Shown piece after piece: positions 20,379 through 29,204 of a DNA stretch of 64,000 nt. Positions within the stretch are counted from its first letter, which is position 1. The number at the start of each line of letters is the position of its first letter. The translations under genes were made by a program, and so were the position numbers. The DNA is from Trichopria drosophilae. Taxonomy: Eukaryota; Arthropoda; Insecta; Hymenoptera; Diapriidae. The DNA lies in assembly GCA_030407085.1 (NCBI GenBank), contig CM059582.1, positions 434,001-498,000 of the forward strand, read 5' to 3'. The notes beneath the pieces were generated by a model. The model saw nothing but the letters and a program-made list of their open reading frames with translations, searched no databases and had not been told where the DNA came from.

Positions 20379-20596
20379 CGTTTTTACTGAGGTTATCTAT
20401 GTATAATAAGTTGTAACAGAAGTAAAATCAATTTATCAATCTAAATATTAATATATACATTGCTTAGTATAATAAAAGTAACTTTTACATAAAAATTTTA
20501 ATAAAAAGATATAGGTTTAAATATTTTATCCGCTAACATAGAGAAGTATTTATTAATTCAAATAATACTTTTATTAATTAATTTAAGGAGTGTGAA
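20379..20596. other. Gap upstream of alaS and of the first tandem membrane protein
   Basis: A very AT-rich 218 bp that must hold divergent promoters. AAGGAG at 20585-20590, 6 bases before ATG 20597, is a strong ribosome binding site for the plus-strand gene. A related stretch (ATATACATTGCTTAGTATAATAAAAGTAAC versus ATACTATTTAGTATAATAAAAATC) recurs upstream of the second copy near 21740-21770, showing that the promoter region was duplicated with the gene. Confidence 0.55.
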
Positions 20597-21553
20597 ATGC
20601 AAAAAAATTCCAAAACACTAAGAATAGCATGCAAAAGAGAAAAACAACAAATAAGCAGGAGATGAATGGTCTAACAATTAGAATTGTATCTGACTTGGAA
20701 AGTATAAAAAAACAGAATAGTAGAATTTTTAACTAAAGGAGAGGGTGCAATAGTAAGAGACTTTTCTGTATCTTCTAGAGCAGTTGAGATAGGCTTTATT
20801 ACAGGAGTGGTAGATTTAATAGACATTCCTCAAGCAGTTTGTGAATCGACAATAGATGGAGTTATTTTAGGTCTTAAGAGTGGAGAAATAGAAAAAGGTA
20901 AAGAATATAATTATAGAGAATTTCGTAAAATATATCTAAAAAACCTTATAGATGAATTGAATAAGGATGGTGAAAAAAAAAAGCGAAAAGAAAGAACTGA
21001 TGAAAATAGCCAATTGAGAGAATCTACTACTGAAGAAATTGATTATCAGATGCAGGAAGATGTAACTATCGAATCAGCTTCTTTAACAAAACAAGAATTC
21101 GATTTTGCATCAAGCAAAGTAACTACTAAAGAGATTAATGACGTAATAAATGAAATAAAAGAATCAAATGCCAGTTATGGAATTACTCCTAAAAATATAA
21201 GTAGTGTTTCCCGTTTTGATAGTAATTCACAAGAAGTGTTAGATTATTCTATATTTAATAGCACAGATGTGGAAGGGCCTAAATTACCGGAAATAAATGG
21301 AGGACAGTATATAGGAATAGCAGGAATTGCTGGTGGTATATTGGGTGGAGTGCTAGCAGTAGCTTTTGCAGGATTGGGATGCTTTATATGGCATAGAAAA
21401 AATAGGGAAGGTAGCTACGATGTTGAAAAAGCGATGAAAAACCTTCCTGAACAAGCTCAACTTGAGCATTTTGGATCTATATCAGAAATAGAATCTTTGC
21501 TCAGCAATGCTACATCGGTAGCACATCTATCTCCTCAAATTAGCATCGAATAA
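20597..21553 (+). pseudogene. Tandem membrane protein, copy 1, frameshifted in poly-A tracts
   Basis: The intact-looking part (from GTG 20807, 248 residues) matches the next gene: STIDGVILGLKSGEIEKGKEYN against AMIDNIVSDLKSGKIRSYKEYN, and ESNASYGITPKNISSV against KLNASNGITIQNIGNV, with one membrane helix near the C-terminus (about residues 172-193). Homology continues upstream of 20807 in the same frame to 20708, then shifts to another frame (from about 20629), then to the frame of the well-placed ATG 20597. The shifts fall at A7 runs 20601-20607 and 20706-20712. Function unknown; the pair is a tandem duplication. Confidence 0.7.
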
Positions 21554-21841
21554 AATTCCAGAGTTTGATGGCACAACAGTGCCATCAACTTAGCTCTCTA
21601 GCATTTGTAATGCTCTGGAACCAAAGGAGAAGAAATTTTCCTGTCTTACAAAAATTTTTATAACTCTTTCTCTAATTTTATATCATTTTTACTAAGATAT
21701 AATAAGTTGCAATGAGAGTAAAATCGATCCGAATATTAATGCATATACTATTTAGTATAATAAAAATCTTAGTAAAAAATGTGGACTTAAGTAATTTATC
21801 TTTTATACACAAGGAAATATTGATCAATTTGGAGGTCATAT

Positions 21842-22615
21842 ATGCCAGGAAGATTGTTACACGTTAAAGATACTGTACGAGAAAAAGGATTAATCAATAA
21901 GGAAAAAAGGAATAGATGGATTAGTATTGAATCTGAATTGCAAGATGTAGAACAAAATAGAACAATATATTTTCTATTGGGAGGAGGTGATTTAAAACTT
22001 AAGTATGTATGTATGCTTGACGATACATCTTATCGTATTCTTGTTGCTGAAGGAGAAATAGTGCGTGCAGAAAATCCAAAAGCGATGATTGATAATATCG
22101 TTTCTGATCTTAAGAGTGGAAAAATACGAAGTTATAAAGAATATAATGCCAAAGAGTTTTATGAAAAGTATCTCAAAGAGTTTTTGAGTAATGAGAATTT
22201 GCAAAAGATGGAAGCTGGTGATATTGAAAGTACAACAACAGAACTACCAAACTTAAAACAAGTAATGGAAGAAATGAAAAAATTAAACGCTAGTAATGGA
22301 ATTACAATTCAAAATATAGGAAATGTTAAAAATATGACAAATATTTTGGGTAATCCTATGATTTATGATATGAACTTGAGAAGATTTAAATTATTGGAAA
22401 CATCTCGATCAAATAAGGAAAATATGGGAGTGTTAACAGTAGGTATGTTAGCAGTGGTAGTAGTCTTGTTAGCAGCTATCGCAGCAGCTGTACCATTTAA
22501 ATGTTGGTTTTATAATAGAAAAAATAAAATCCATGGTAGTTCTAAGGAAGAAACTTCATCTAGTAATTTATTAAGTGCAATAACCTTAGAAAGTAGAGGT
22601 AATAGTATTATTTAG
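21842..22615 (+). CDS. Tandem membrane protein, copy 2
   Basis: A 257-residue protein opened by ATG 21842 with GGAGGT at 21830-21835 upstream. The N-terminal 190 residues are soluble and charged; a strong membrane helix lies at about 198-220, followed by a short basic, Ser-rich tail. It shares two blocks with copy 1 (see the 20597-21553 entry), so the pair arose by duplication and diverged. There is no signal peptide; the topology would put the large N-terminal part on one side of a membrane with a short tail on the other. I do not recognise the family. Confidence 0.75.
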   Translation: MPGRLLHVKDTVREKGLINKEKRNRWISIESELQDVEQNRTIYFLLGGGDLKLKYVCMLDDTSYRILVAEGEIVRAENPKAMIDNIVSDLKSGKIRSYKEYNAKEFYEKYLKEFLSNENLQKMEAGDIESTTTELPNLKQVMEEMKKLNASNGITIQNIGNVKNMTNILGNPMIYDMNLRRFKLLETSRSNKENMGVLTVGMLAVVVVLLAAIAAAVPFKCWFYNRKNKIHGSSKEETSSSNLLSAITLESRGNSII

Positions 22616-22813
22616 TCAAAATATTGCAAAAATAGAATTTTTTATTATTTTTTACAGTTTCCTCATTTAATAATTTTGATGTTCTAATTATTATACTTAA
22701 ATGTATCATTACCTGTTGTGTAAACAGGATGAGAATTCTCAATAATCTACATCCTTTAGTAAGAAAAAATCAATACATTCACGATAAGTTTACCTTATAT
22801 CTGTGTTTTATAT

Positions 22814-23269
22814 GTGGAATTTCGAATGGAAAATTATGCAGGCAAAGAAAGAAGAATAGTGAATATAGTGACTCAACATTGGAGTGATATAAAAGGATCA
22901 GATAGAGAATGGCCAGAAAGACATGAAATAGACACTGCAGAAATCATGGAGTCATGGCAGCATTGTTTTATCATTGAAGTTAAAGAACGAGGTTATATGT
23001 GTGAAAATGCAGGAGAAAAGGCTGTTGAATTTTATGGTTTTGAACAAAAGATGTACATCGATAATAAGTATGCAATTGATGCACCATTTTTGCGGCTATA
23101 TAAAATAGATGCAGTTATTGATAAACTTGAGACTGTAATAGAGAGTAAATGCTCAATTAACGAAGAGGAAGAAAGTGAAAGTGTTAAAATGAGGCAAGTA
23201 TTGTTGCCAATTGGAGATAAAGAAGGTATAACACATATATTGGGTGTGATTACATTTAAGCTCCTCTAA
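22814..23269 (+). CDS. PAS-like domain protein (PF07310-type)
   Basis: About 150 residues, from GTG 22814 or ATG 22826. The segment HWSDIKGSDREWPERHEIDTAEI followed by CFIIEVKERGY...AGEKAVEFYG resembles the alphaproteobacterial PAS_5 family (usual pattern WxxLRGxxxxPxRxDIDPxxI). Such proteins are single sensory domains of unknown ligand. No kinase or DNA-binding partner is attached or adjacent. The family call rests on pattern memory and is moderate. It precedes the rpmI-rplT-fmt group by about 90 bp. Confidence 0.6.
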   Translation: MEFRMENYAGKERRIVNIVTQHWSDIKGSDREWPERHEIDTAEIMESWQHCFIIEVKERGYMCENAGEKAVEFYGFEQKMYIDNKYAIDAPFLRLYKIDAVIDKLETVIESKCSINEEEESESVKMRQVLLPIGDKEGITHILGVITFKLL

Positions 23270-23359
23270 AACACAATTTTAATTTGATTCTTTAATAAAA
23301 TTATCTATACTCATAATTAATTACTACTAAAGAACTAAATAGTGGAACTTGTTTAGGAT

Positions 23360-23566
23360 ATGACAAAAATGAAATTAAAAACTAAATCTTCTGTCAAAAA
23401 GCGCTTTCACCTTACAGCTAAGGGTAAAGTCATCTCTACTCAGTCAGGTAAAAGACATGGTATGGTAAAGAGAAGTAAATCTAATGTTCGTAATCAGCGT
23501 GGTACAACGATTCTTAATAAATCTGACTCGCGCATAGTTAAGCTTTATATGCCTTATGGTATTTAA
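23360..23566 (+). CDS. rpmI: 50S ribosomal protein L35
   Basis: A 68-residue basic protein with the L35 pattern [21 protein letters not shown] and a C-terminal KLYMPYGI. It is followed after 21 bp by rplT, the conserved gene order, but infC, often in front, is missing here. Confidence 0.95.
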   Translation: MTKMKLKTKSSVKKRFHLTAKGKVISTQSGKRHGMVKRSKSNVRNQRGTTILNKSDSRIVKLYMPYGI

Positions 23567-23587
23567 CAAAATGGAGGTAAAATAAAA

Positions 23588-23953
23588 ATGGCTCGAGTAA
23601 AACGTGGAGTCACTACTCATGCTCGTCATAAAAAAATATTGAAACTAGCAAAGGGTTATAGAGGACGGGCAAAAAATTGTTATAGAATTGCATTACAAAG
23701 AGTTGAAAAAGCACTCCAATATGCTTACAGAGACAGAAGAACCTGTAAACGTGATTTTCGTGGTTTGTGGATAATACGTATTAATGCAGCAGCAAGAGAA
23801 CATGGACTTACTTACGGTAGATTTATGCATGGTCTTAAACTTGCTGAAATTGATTTAAATAGGAAAATTCTTGCTGAGATGGCTGTTAACTATAAGGATG
23901 ATTTTGCTAAATTAGTAGAAACTGTAAATAGTAAGTTAGCAGAAAATTCTTAA
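23588..23953 (+). CDS. rplT: 50S ribosomal protein L20
   Basis: A 121-residue basic protein with [26 protein letters not shown] at the start and [24 protein letters not shown] in the middle, both diagnostic. L20 binds 23S rRNA early in assembly. A GGAGGT ribosome binding site at 23573-23578 precedes it. fmt starts 14 bp later. Confidence 0.97.
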   Translation: MARVKRGVTTHARHKKILKLAKGYRGRAKNCYRIALQRVEKALQYAYRDRRTCKRDFRGLWIIRINAAAREHGLTYGRFMHGLKLAEIDLNRKILAEMAVNYKDDFAKLVETVNSKLAENS

Positions 23954-23967
23954 AGCAAAAACACCTA

Positions 23968-24867
23968 ATGAGAATTATTTTCATGGGTTCACCAGAGTTT
24001 GCAGTTAGTACGTTAAGCTTACTATTGAAATCAAATAACGAAATAGTAGCATTATATACCAAGGCTCCAAAACCTTCAGGGCGTGGGCGGGAGTTAACAA
24101 AATCCCCAGTACACGTCGTTGCTGAAGAAAGTGACATAGAGGTATGTATTCCTACCTCTCTAAGATCTTCAATAGAGCAAGAAAAGTTTAGAAATTTTAA
24201 GTCAGATGTTGCAGTTGTTGCTGCGTATGGATTGATACTTCCAAAAGAAATTTTAAATATTCCCAAATATGGTTGTATTAATATTCATCCATCATTGCTG
24301 CCTAGGTGGCGCGGTGCAGCTCCAATACAGCACACAATTTTAGCCGGAGATCAAGAAACCGGAGTTAGCATTATGCAGCTAGATGAAGGATTAGACTCTG
24401 GCCCTATTTTAAAACAGAAAAAATTTCTTATTGAAAAAAGCGATAATTATAAGACGTTGTATGATAAATTGTCTGAATTAGGTAGTGATTTACTGCTGAA
24501 AGTACTAAACGAAATTGAAAAGCAAGTTCCCTTAAAACAGAGCGATAACGATGCGTGCTATGCTGACAAAGTAAAAGACTATAAAATTTACGCAAGTGAC
24601 GCCTGTGAAATTGCTTATAGAAAGGTTAAAGCATTTTATCCAAAAGCATTCATTAAGGTAGAGAATAAACGTATCAAGATACTTGATGCTGAATTTGAAG
24701 CCTTCACTTCAGGACAAGGTGAGATCATTAATGATAATATGCATATAAGTTTAAAAGGTGGTATTTTAATTCCTAAAGTTGTACAAATGGAAGGAAGAAA
24801 TCCTTGCGATATTAAAGATTTTGTTCGTGGCTTAAAATCAAGTTTAACAAAAAAATTTATAGAATAG
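23968..24867 (+). CDS. fmt: Methionyl-tRNA formyltransferase
   Basis: Formylates initiator Met-tRNA. The N-terminus [16 protein letters not shown], the catalytic segment [17 protein letters not shown] and [17 protein letters not shown] are characteristic; the C-terminal domain follows to 299 residues. It is the third gene of the rpmI-rplT-fmt group. Confidence 0.97.
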   Translation: MRIIFMGSPEFAVSTLSLLLKSNNEIVALYTKAPKPSGRGRELTKSPVHVVAEESDIEVCIPTSLRSSIEQEKFRNFKSDVAVVAAYGLILPKEILNIPKYGCINIHPSLLPRWRGAAPIQHTILAGDQETGVSIMQLDEGLDSGPILKQKKFLIEKSDNYKTLYDKLSELGSDLLLKVLNEIEKQVPLKQSDNDACYADKVKDYKIYASDACEIAYRKVKAFYPKAFIKVENKRIKILDAEFEAFTSGQGEIINDNMHISLKGGILIPKVVQMEGRNPCDIKDFVRGLKSSLTKKFIE

Positions 24868-25238
24868 ACTACTTTGAAGGGAGGGTGAGGAGAGCTAAAG
24901 CAACTTCTACAATTTGGTATTCCGCTGCTTGTTAGCGGAATCTACAACAAGATACCGCGTTTTTGGTGTACGAACATTGCAATTTGCAGGTAATTTGAGT
25001 AGTAGATGGTGTCATTCCAGTGCTTGACAATGGAATCCAGTTTCTATTCTATAGCCACCTGGTGTGCTCATTTAAAATGAAGTTTTCTGGATCCCAGTGT
25101 CTGAGCACTGGGATGACATCTTTCTTGGTCTCTTGTATCACAATGTTTGTACAGTTGTGGATAACGTGGCGGTATGACGTAGTAGCTATATATAGACAAA
25201 TTTTCTTTTCTTAGATATAATCTTAAGAAACCTTCCAT
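24868..25238. repeat. Intergenic palindromic repeats between fmt and purH
   Basis: Contains CATTCCAGTGCTTGACAATGGAATCCAG at 25013-25040 (two facing half-copies) and a near-perfect hairpin at 25091-25114 (ATCCCAGTG/CACTGGGAT). A shorter inverted pair GATTCCGCTAACAAG-type lies near 24920-24945. The purH promoter is probably within 25150-25225. Confidence 0.7.
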
Positions 25239-26759
25239 ATGAAAATTAAAAGAGCTTTAATATCAGTATACGATAAGACAAATATAATTGAACTTGCATC
25301 GTTTTTGATGCAGCAACAAATAGAAATTCTTTCAACAGGGAATACTTATAAAGTGCTATCAGGTGCGGGAATAAAAACGCAAGAAGTTTCAGATTACACA
25401 CAATTTCCAGAAATACTAGATGGCAGAGTGAAAACTTTACATCCTAAAATTCATGGAGGAATACTCTGTGATCGAAAAAGGCACGAAGAGGAAATGCAGA
25501 ATCTAGAAATTAAGCCGATAGATCTGCTTATAACTAACTTATATCCATTTTGGAAAACGGTTAATAGCAACTCAAGTGAGAAGCAAATCATAGAACAAAT
25601 AGATATAGGTGGAGTAGCATTAATTAGAGCTACAGCAAAAAACTTTCATTTCACTTCAGTGATTTCTAGCATTCAAGATTACGAAACACTGAAAGCTGAG
25701 ATGATCAAAAATAACAATCAGACAACATTAGAATATAGAAAACATCTAGCAACTAAAGCATTTGCTCTGACTGCACAGTATGATTCTAATATTTACAATT
25801 GGTTTTTATCACAGGGTAAAAGCAATGAGTTACCAGAGTTTTTTACTCTATATGGATGTAAAGCACAAGGACTCAGGTATGGTGAAAATCCTCATCAAAA
25901 AGCTGCATTTTATAGCAATCAATTTAGCAAATATCCACTGGAGAAAATACATGGAAAAGAGTTGAGCTATAATAATATAGTCGACATAGAGTCTGCACTT
26001 AACATAATTTCTGAGTTTCAAGAACCTGCAGCAGTGATAATAAAGCACAATAATCCATGTGGCGTTGCTGTTAGTGATAGTGCTTTAAAAGCATATGAAA
26101 AAGCTCTATCATGTGATGAAATAAGCAGTTTTGGTGGAATAGTTGCTTGCAATCGGGAGATAGATTTAAAGCTAGCAGAGAAATTAAACGAGATATTTTT
26201 GGAAGTGGTGATAGCACCATCGGTAAACAATGAGGTGCTAAAAATTTTACAAAAAAAGAAAAATTTAAGAGTGATTATTCATCAATCTCTTCAGCAAAAT
26301 GCAAAATATCAAATCAAAAATGTTGTTGGCGGGTTCTTAGTGCAAGAAAATAATAACCATACAGTAAAAGTAGAAGAAATAAACCGAGTGACAGAATGCA
26401 CTACAACAAAAAAAGAGAAGGAAGATCTTATTTTTGCTTGGAAAATATGTAAACATGTAAAATCCAATGCAATAGTGATAGCAAAAGACGGTTGTGCTAT
26501 TGGCATCGGTGCAGGACAAACAAGCAGAATAGATAGTGTGAATATTGCAGTAAAAAAAGCAGGTGAAAAATGTAAAGGCGCAGCGCTTGCTTCAGATGCA
26601 TTTTTTCCATTTCCAGATAGTATAGTAGAAAGTGCAAAGCATGGAATTACAGCTATAATTCAGCCAGGTGGCTCATTGAAAGATCAAGACGTGATAGCAG
26701 CTGCAAATGAGAATAAAATTGCCATGTTTTTTACTGATGTTCGTAACTTTCTCCATTAA
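25239..26759 (+). CDS. purH: Bifunctional AICAR transformylase / IMP cyclohydrolase
   Basis: Catalyses the last two steps of IMP synthesis. The N-terminal cyclohydrolase domain shows ALISVYDKTNI, STGNTYKVL and DGRVKTLHPKIHGGIL; the transformylase domain shows LRYGENPHQKAAFY, the AVIIKHNNPCGVAV segment with the catalytic histidine, ASDAFFPFPDS and AIIQPGGSLKDQDVI. At 506 residues it is complete. Single gene between two repeat-rich gaps. Confidence 0.97.
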   Translation: MKIKRALISVYDKTNIIELASFLMQQQIEILSTGNTYKVLSGAGIKTQEVSDYTQFPEILDGRVKTLHPKIHGGILCDRKRHEEEMQNLEIKPIDLLITNLYPFWKTVNSNSSEKQIIEQIDIGGVALIRATAKNFHFTSVISSIQDYETLKAEMIKNNNQTTLEYRKHLATKAFALTAQYDSNIYNWFLSQGKSNELPEFFTLYGCKAQGLRYGENPHQKAAFYSNQFSKYPLEKIHGKELSYNNIVDIESALNIISEFQEPAAVIIKHNNPCGVAVSDSALKAYEKALSCDEISSFGGIVACNREIDLKLAEKLNEIFLEVVIAPSVNNEVLKILQKKKNLRVIIHQSLQQNAKYQIKNVVGGFLVQENNNHTVKVEEINRVTECTTTKKEKEDLIFAWKICKHVKSNAIVIAKDGCAIGIGAGQTSRIDSVNIAVKKAGEKCKGAALASDAFFPFPDSIVESAKHGITAIIQPGGSLKDQDVIAAANENKIAMFFTDVRNFLH

Positions 26760-27209
26760 GCTTTGTATCCTGTCAAAATTATACCCACACAGGGCTTTGT
26801 TGCATAGCAGCTTATAGGTATGAAAATTGTAGTAAATTTATGTAGTTACTTTAAACTCAACTATACCTATCTGTAATTGTAAGCTGTACTCTTGAGCTCC
26901 TGATGCGATTTATAGCAAATCCTAAAATGCCTTGCTGTTTTTCCTTATAGACATTCAGCTTATCTTGTACATTAGTCTATCTGGATGACATTTTACATAA
27001 TAATTCCCTAGAAATTACCCTACTCAATTCTATTGTACCTTGTTTAACATTGAAACATGAGTCTGGAATCTAGAAATTTTTTAAGAACAAAAGTTATTCT
27101 AAATTTTTGTTGGTAAGAAAGACTGGATTCCAGTGTCAGCTACTCGGATGACACCATCATAGAGATCAGCTACTTGGATGATAAAAGCAAGAAATATCGA
27201 AGTGTTGTA
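26760..27209. mobile_element. Gap with insertion-sequence debris and repeat copy
   Basis: GGGCTTTGTTGCATAGC at about 26793-26809 resembles the end of a common insertion sequence; a variant appears in reverse at about 50868-50892. A 39-codon minus-strand frame (26976 to 26857, residues VQDKLNVYKEKQQGILGFAI) lies beside it and is probably the tail of a lost gene. A degenerate palindromic repeat lies at about 27121-27180. None of this is a working gene. Confidence 0.45.
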
Positions 27210-27848
27210 CTAGACTTTATACCTCTTGCATTCAAACTCACATAAATCATGAATTGTGCACGCTTCACACAAAGGTTTTTGTGCCTTGCAAATGTATCTA
27301 CCGTGTAAAACTAGCCAATGATGAGCATAAAGCAGGTATTTTTTTGGAACTACATTCAAAAGAGATTGCTCTGTTTTAAATATATCTTTTTCTTTCACAA
27401 GCCCAACTCTATTGCTTACTCTAAAAACATGAGTATCAATTGCCAATGTTGGAATACCAAGCCCTGAATTTAAGAACACATTAGCGCTCTTTCTCCCGAC
27501 CCCTGGTAAAGATACCAAATCATTGAAATTAGTAGGCGCTTTACTATTGTATCTCTCAATCAATATTTTGCTGAGCCCGATTATATTTTTTGCTTTGGAA
27601 TTATATAACCCAATACTGCTTATGTATTTTCTCAGCTCACTTTGCCCAAGATTCAGCATTTTTTCTGGAGTATCAGTGATACTAAATAGCTCCTTTGTAA
27701 TTTTATTAACGCTTATATCAGTTGTTCGCGCTGATAGAACTATTGCAACTAATAACGTAAAATGATTGGTATAATTTAGCTCTATTTTTGGTGCGGGATT
27801 TGATTGTTGAAACTTTTCAAATATCAATTCTACTTTTTTTGAGTCCAT
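27210..27848 (-). CDS. nth: Endonuclease III (base excision repair glycosylase/AP lyase)
   Basis: Removes oxidised pyrimidines. The helix-hairpin-helix LVSLPGVGRKSANVFLN with the catalytic aspartate in LAIDTHVFRVSNR is present, and the C-terminal iron-sulfur cluster cysteines appear as CKAQKPLCEACTIHDLC. Length 212 residues is normal. Confidence 0.96.
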   Translation of the reverse strand: MDSKKVELIFEKFQQSNPAPKIELNYTNHFTLLVAIVLSARTTDISVNKITKELFSITDTPEKMLNLGQSELRKYISSIGLYNSKAKNIIGLSKILIERYNSKAPTNFNDLVSLPGVGRKSANVFLNSGLGIPTLAIDTHVFRVSNRVGLVKEKDIFKTEQSLLNVVPKKYLLYAHHWLVLHGRYICKAQKPLCEACTIHDLCEFECKRYKV

Positions 27849-27869
27849 GCATAGAGCTAAAAGCTTATA

Positions 27870-28301
27870 CTACACTGTTTGCTGTGTAAATTCAATTGCT
27901 TGAGGATTAGATAGTCCTTCGGTATTAACATTAGACATATCAATTTTTACCTCATCAAAATTCCTTTCAGCAAGTTCGCTTGCCACTTCTGCAAAACACT
28001 TTCTAACAAGAGGCATAATTATCGGCATTAATAGCCTTCGTGGATCATACCGTCCTAACAGATCAGTTTCCTTTTGTACTCTATCTCTTGGATCTTCCTC
28101 AAGTAAATCTTTCATGTGTTTTTCAGTGTATATTTCACAGCCTTTTGAAAATGTAGGACTAAATATCTCAGTAGCTAGCAGTGCTAACAATGACAAAGTA
28201 CCAAATATTGTCACATCAACATAAAGATTATTAGAAATAAACCCTCTATCATCAAAGAACCTGTTCATAATCTTTTGAGGAGGAAAGAAGTAAAAGCAAA
28301 T
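27870..28301 (-). pseudogene. C-terminal fragment of an unknown membrane-associated protein
   Basis: This is the foreign part of a chimeric open frame (28400-27870) whose first 33 residues are transposase. It has a hydrophobic segment (VTIFGTLSLLALLATEIF) then a charged soluble tail with RYDPRRLLMPIIMPLVRKC. A possible own start is ATG near 28271, but no ribosome binding site is clear. It likely lost its N-terminus when the element beside it was truncated. Family not recognised. Confidence 0.5.
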
Positions 28302-29065
28302 TTGTAGGCTAGTATTAAGTTTACGCTCGCAATTTTTCCAAAGTCGCCTATATTTTTCCAACCAGGCAAAAGATCTCTCAACAACCCATCTTTTTGGCAA
28401 TACGGCAAAGGTGTGTAATTCGCTTCACCTCAACAGTTGCATCAATAGTTACTTTCATCTGTGTTGCAAAATTTTCTCCAGTGTAGCCTGCATCAACCAG
28501 TATGTTTTTAACTTCAGAGAGACTTTATTTAGCATTTTTAACCATTTTCAAAACACTGCTACGATCAGTTATTTCTGCCGTTGTTATATGAATTGCGTGT
28601 GTCAAACCTTGTGTATCAACTGCGATATGACGCTTTATTACTGAAATTTTCTTGCCAGCATCATAACCTTTTTCTTCAGCAGTATCGGTATTTTTTACAC
28701 TTTGGGCATCAATGATGCAGAAGCTTGTTTTGGTATTTCGACCACTGTTCTCTCCAACCAATTTTTTTAAGACAATTTCTAGAACACTTTCTCTATCTTC
28801 ATTCGTTTTTTTACTCCATTTCTTGAAGTAATCGTAACAATTTCGCCATCTTGGAAACTCTTTTGGAAGCATTCGCCATTGATAGCCACTTTTTAGTACA
28901 TAAAGCACACCACAAAATAACTCATATAAACCTAATCTTCTTGGCTTTGTTTTCTTGCGCACGCTTTCTAAAATTAGTCTAATCTTTTCGAATTTTTCAC
29001 AACTTATTTCACTTGGATATGTATTCCTCATACTTTACCTCATCTTACCATATTCAGAGATCACT
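28302..29065 (-). mobile_element. Broken IS5-type insertion sequence
   Basis: A 168-residue frame (29031-28525) has the N-terminal domain of an IS5-family DDE transposase (GLYELFCGVLYVLKSGYQWRMLP, FCIIDAQSVKNTD). The C-terminal catalytic part continues after 28524 in a second frame (VDAGYTGENFATQ) and, after another shift near 28420, in a third (PKRWVVERSFAWLEKYRRL), stopping at about 28302 where it runs into unrelated sequence. One end, near 29065, may be the AGCCTGTAAGTGATCT stretch read on the minus strand; the other end is gone. The element cannot transpose by itself. Confidence 0.75.
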
Positions 29066-29204
29066 TACAGGCTCTTAGGTTAATATAAGCTTCCATTCAA
29101 TTTAATACGCTACAATATTACATATATTAGATAATTTGTTAATAGATTTACAAAGATTAAATTATTGCTATTCTAAATTTAAGTGTTAGTTAACTGAGTT
29201 TACA

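Noticed and set aside
25020..25214. A 64-codon plus-strand ORF
   Set aside because: It lies wholly in repeat sequence and has no ribosome binding site.
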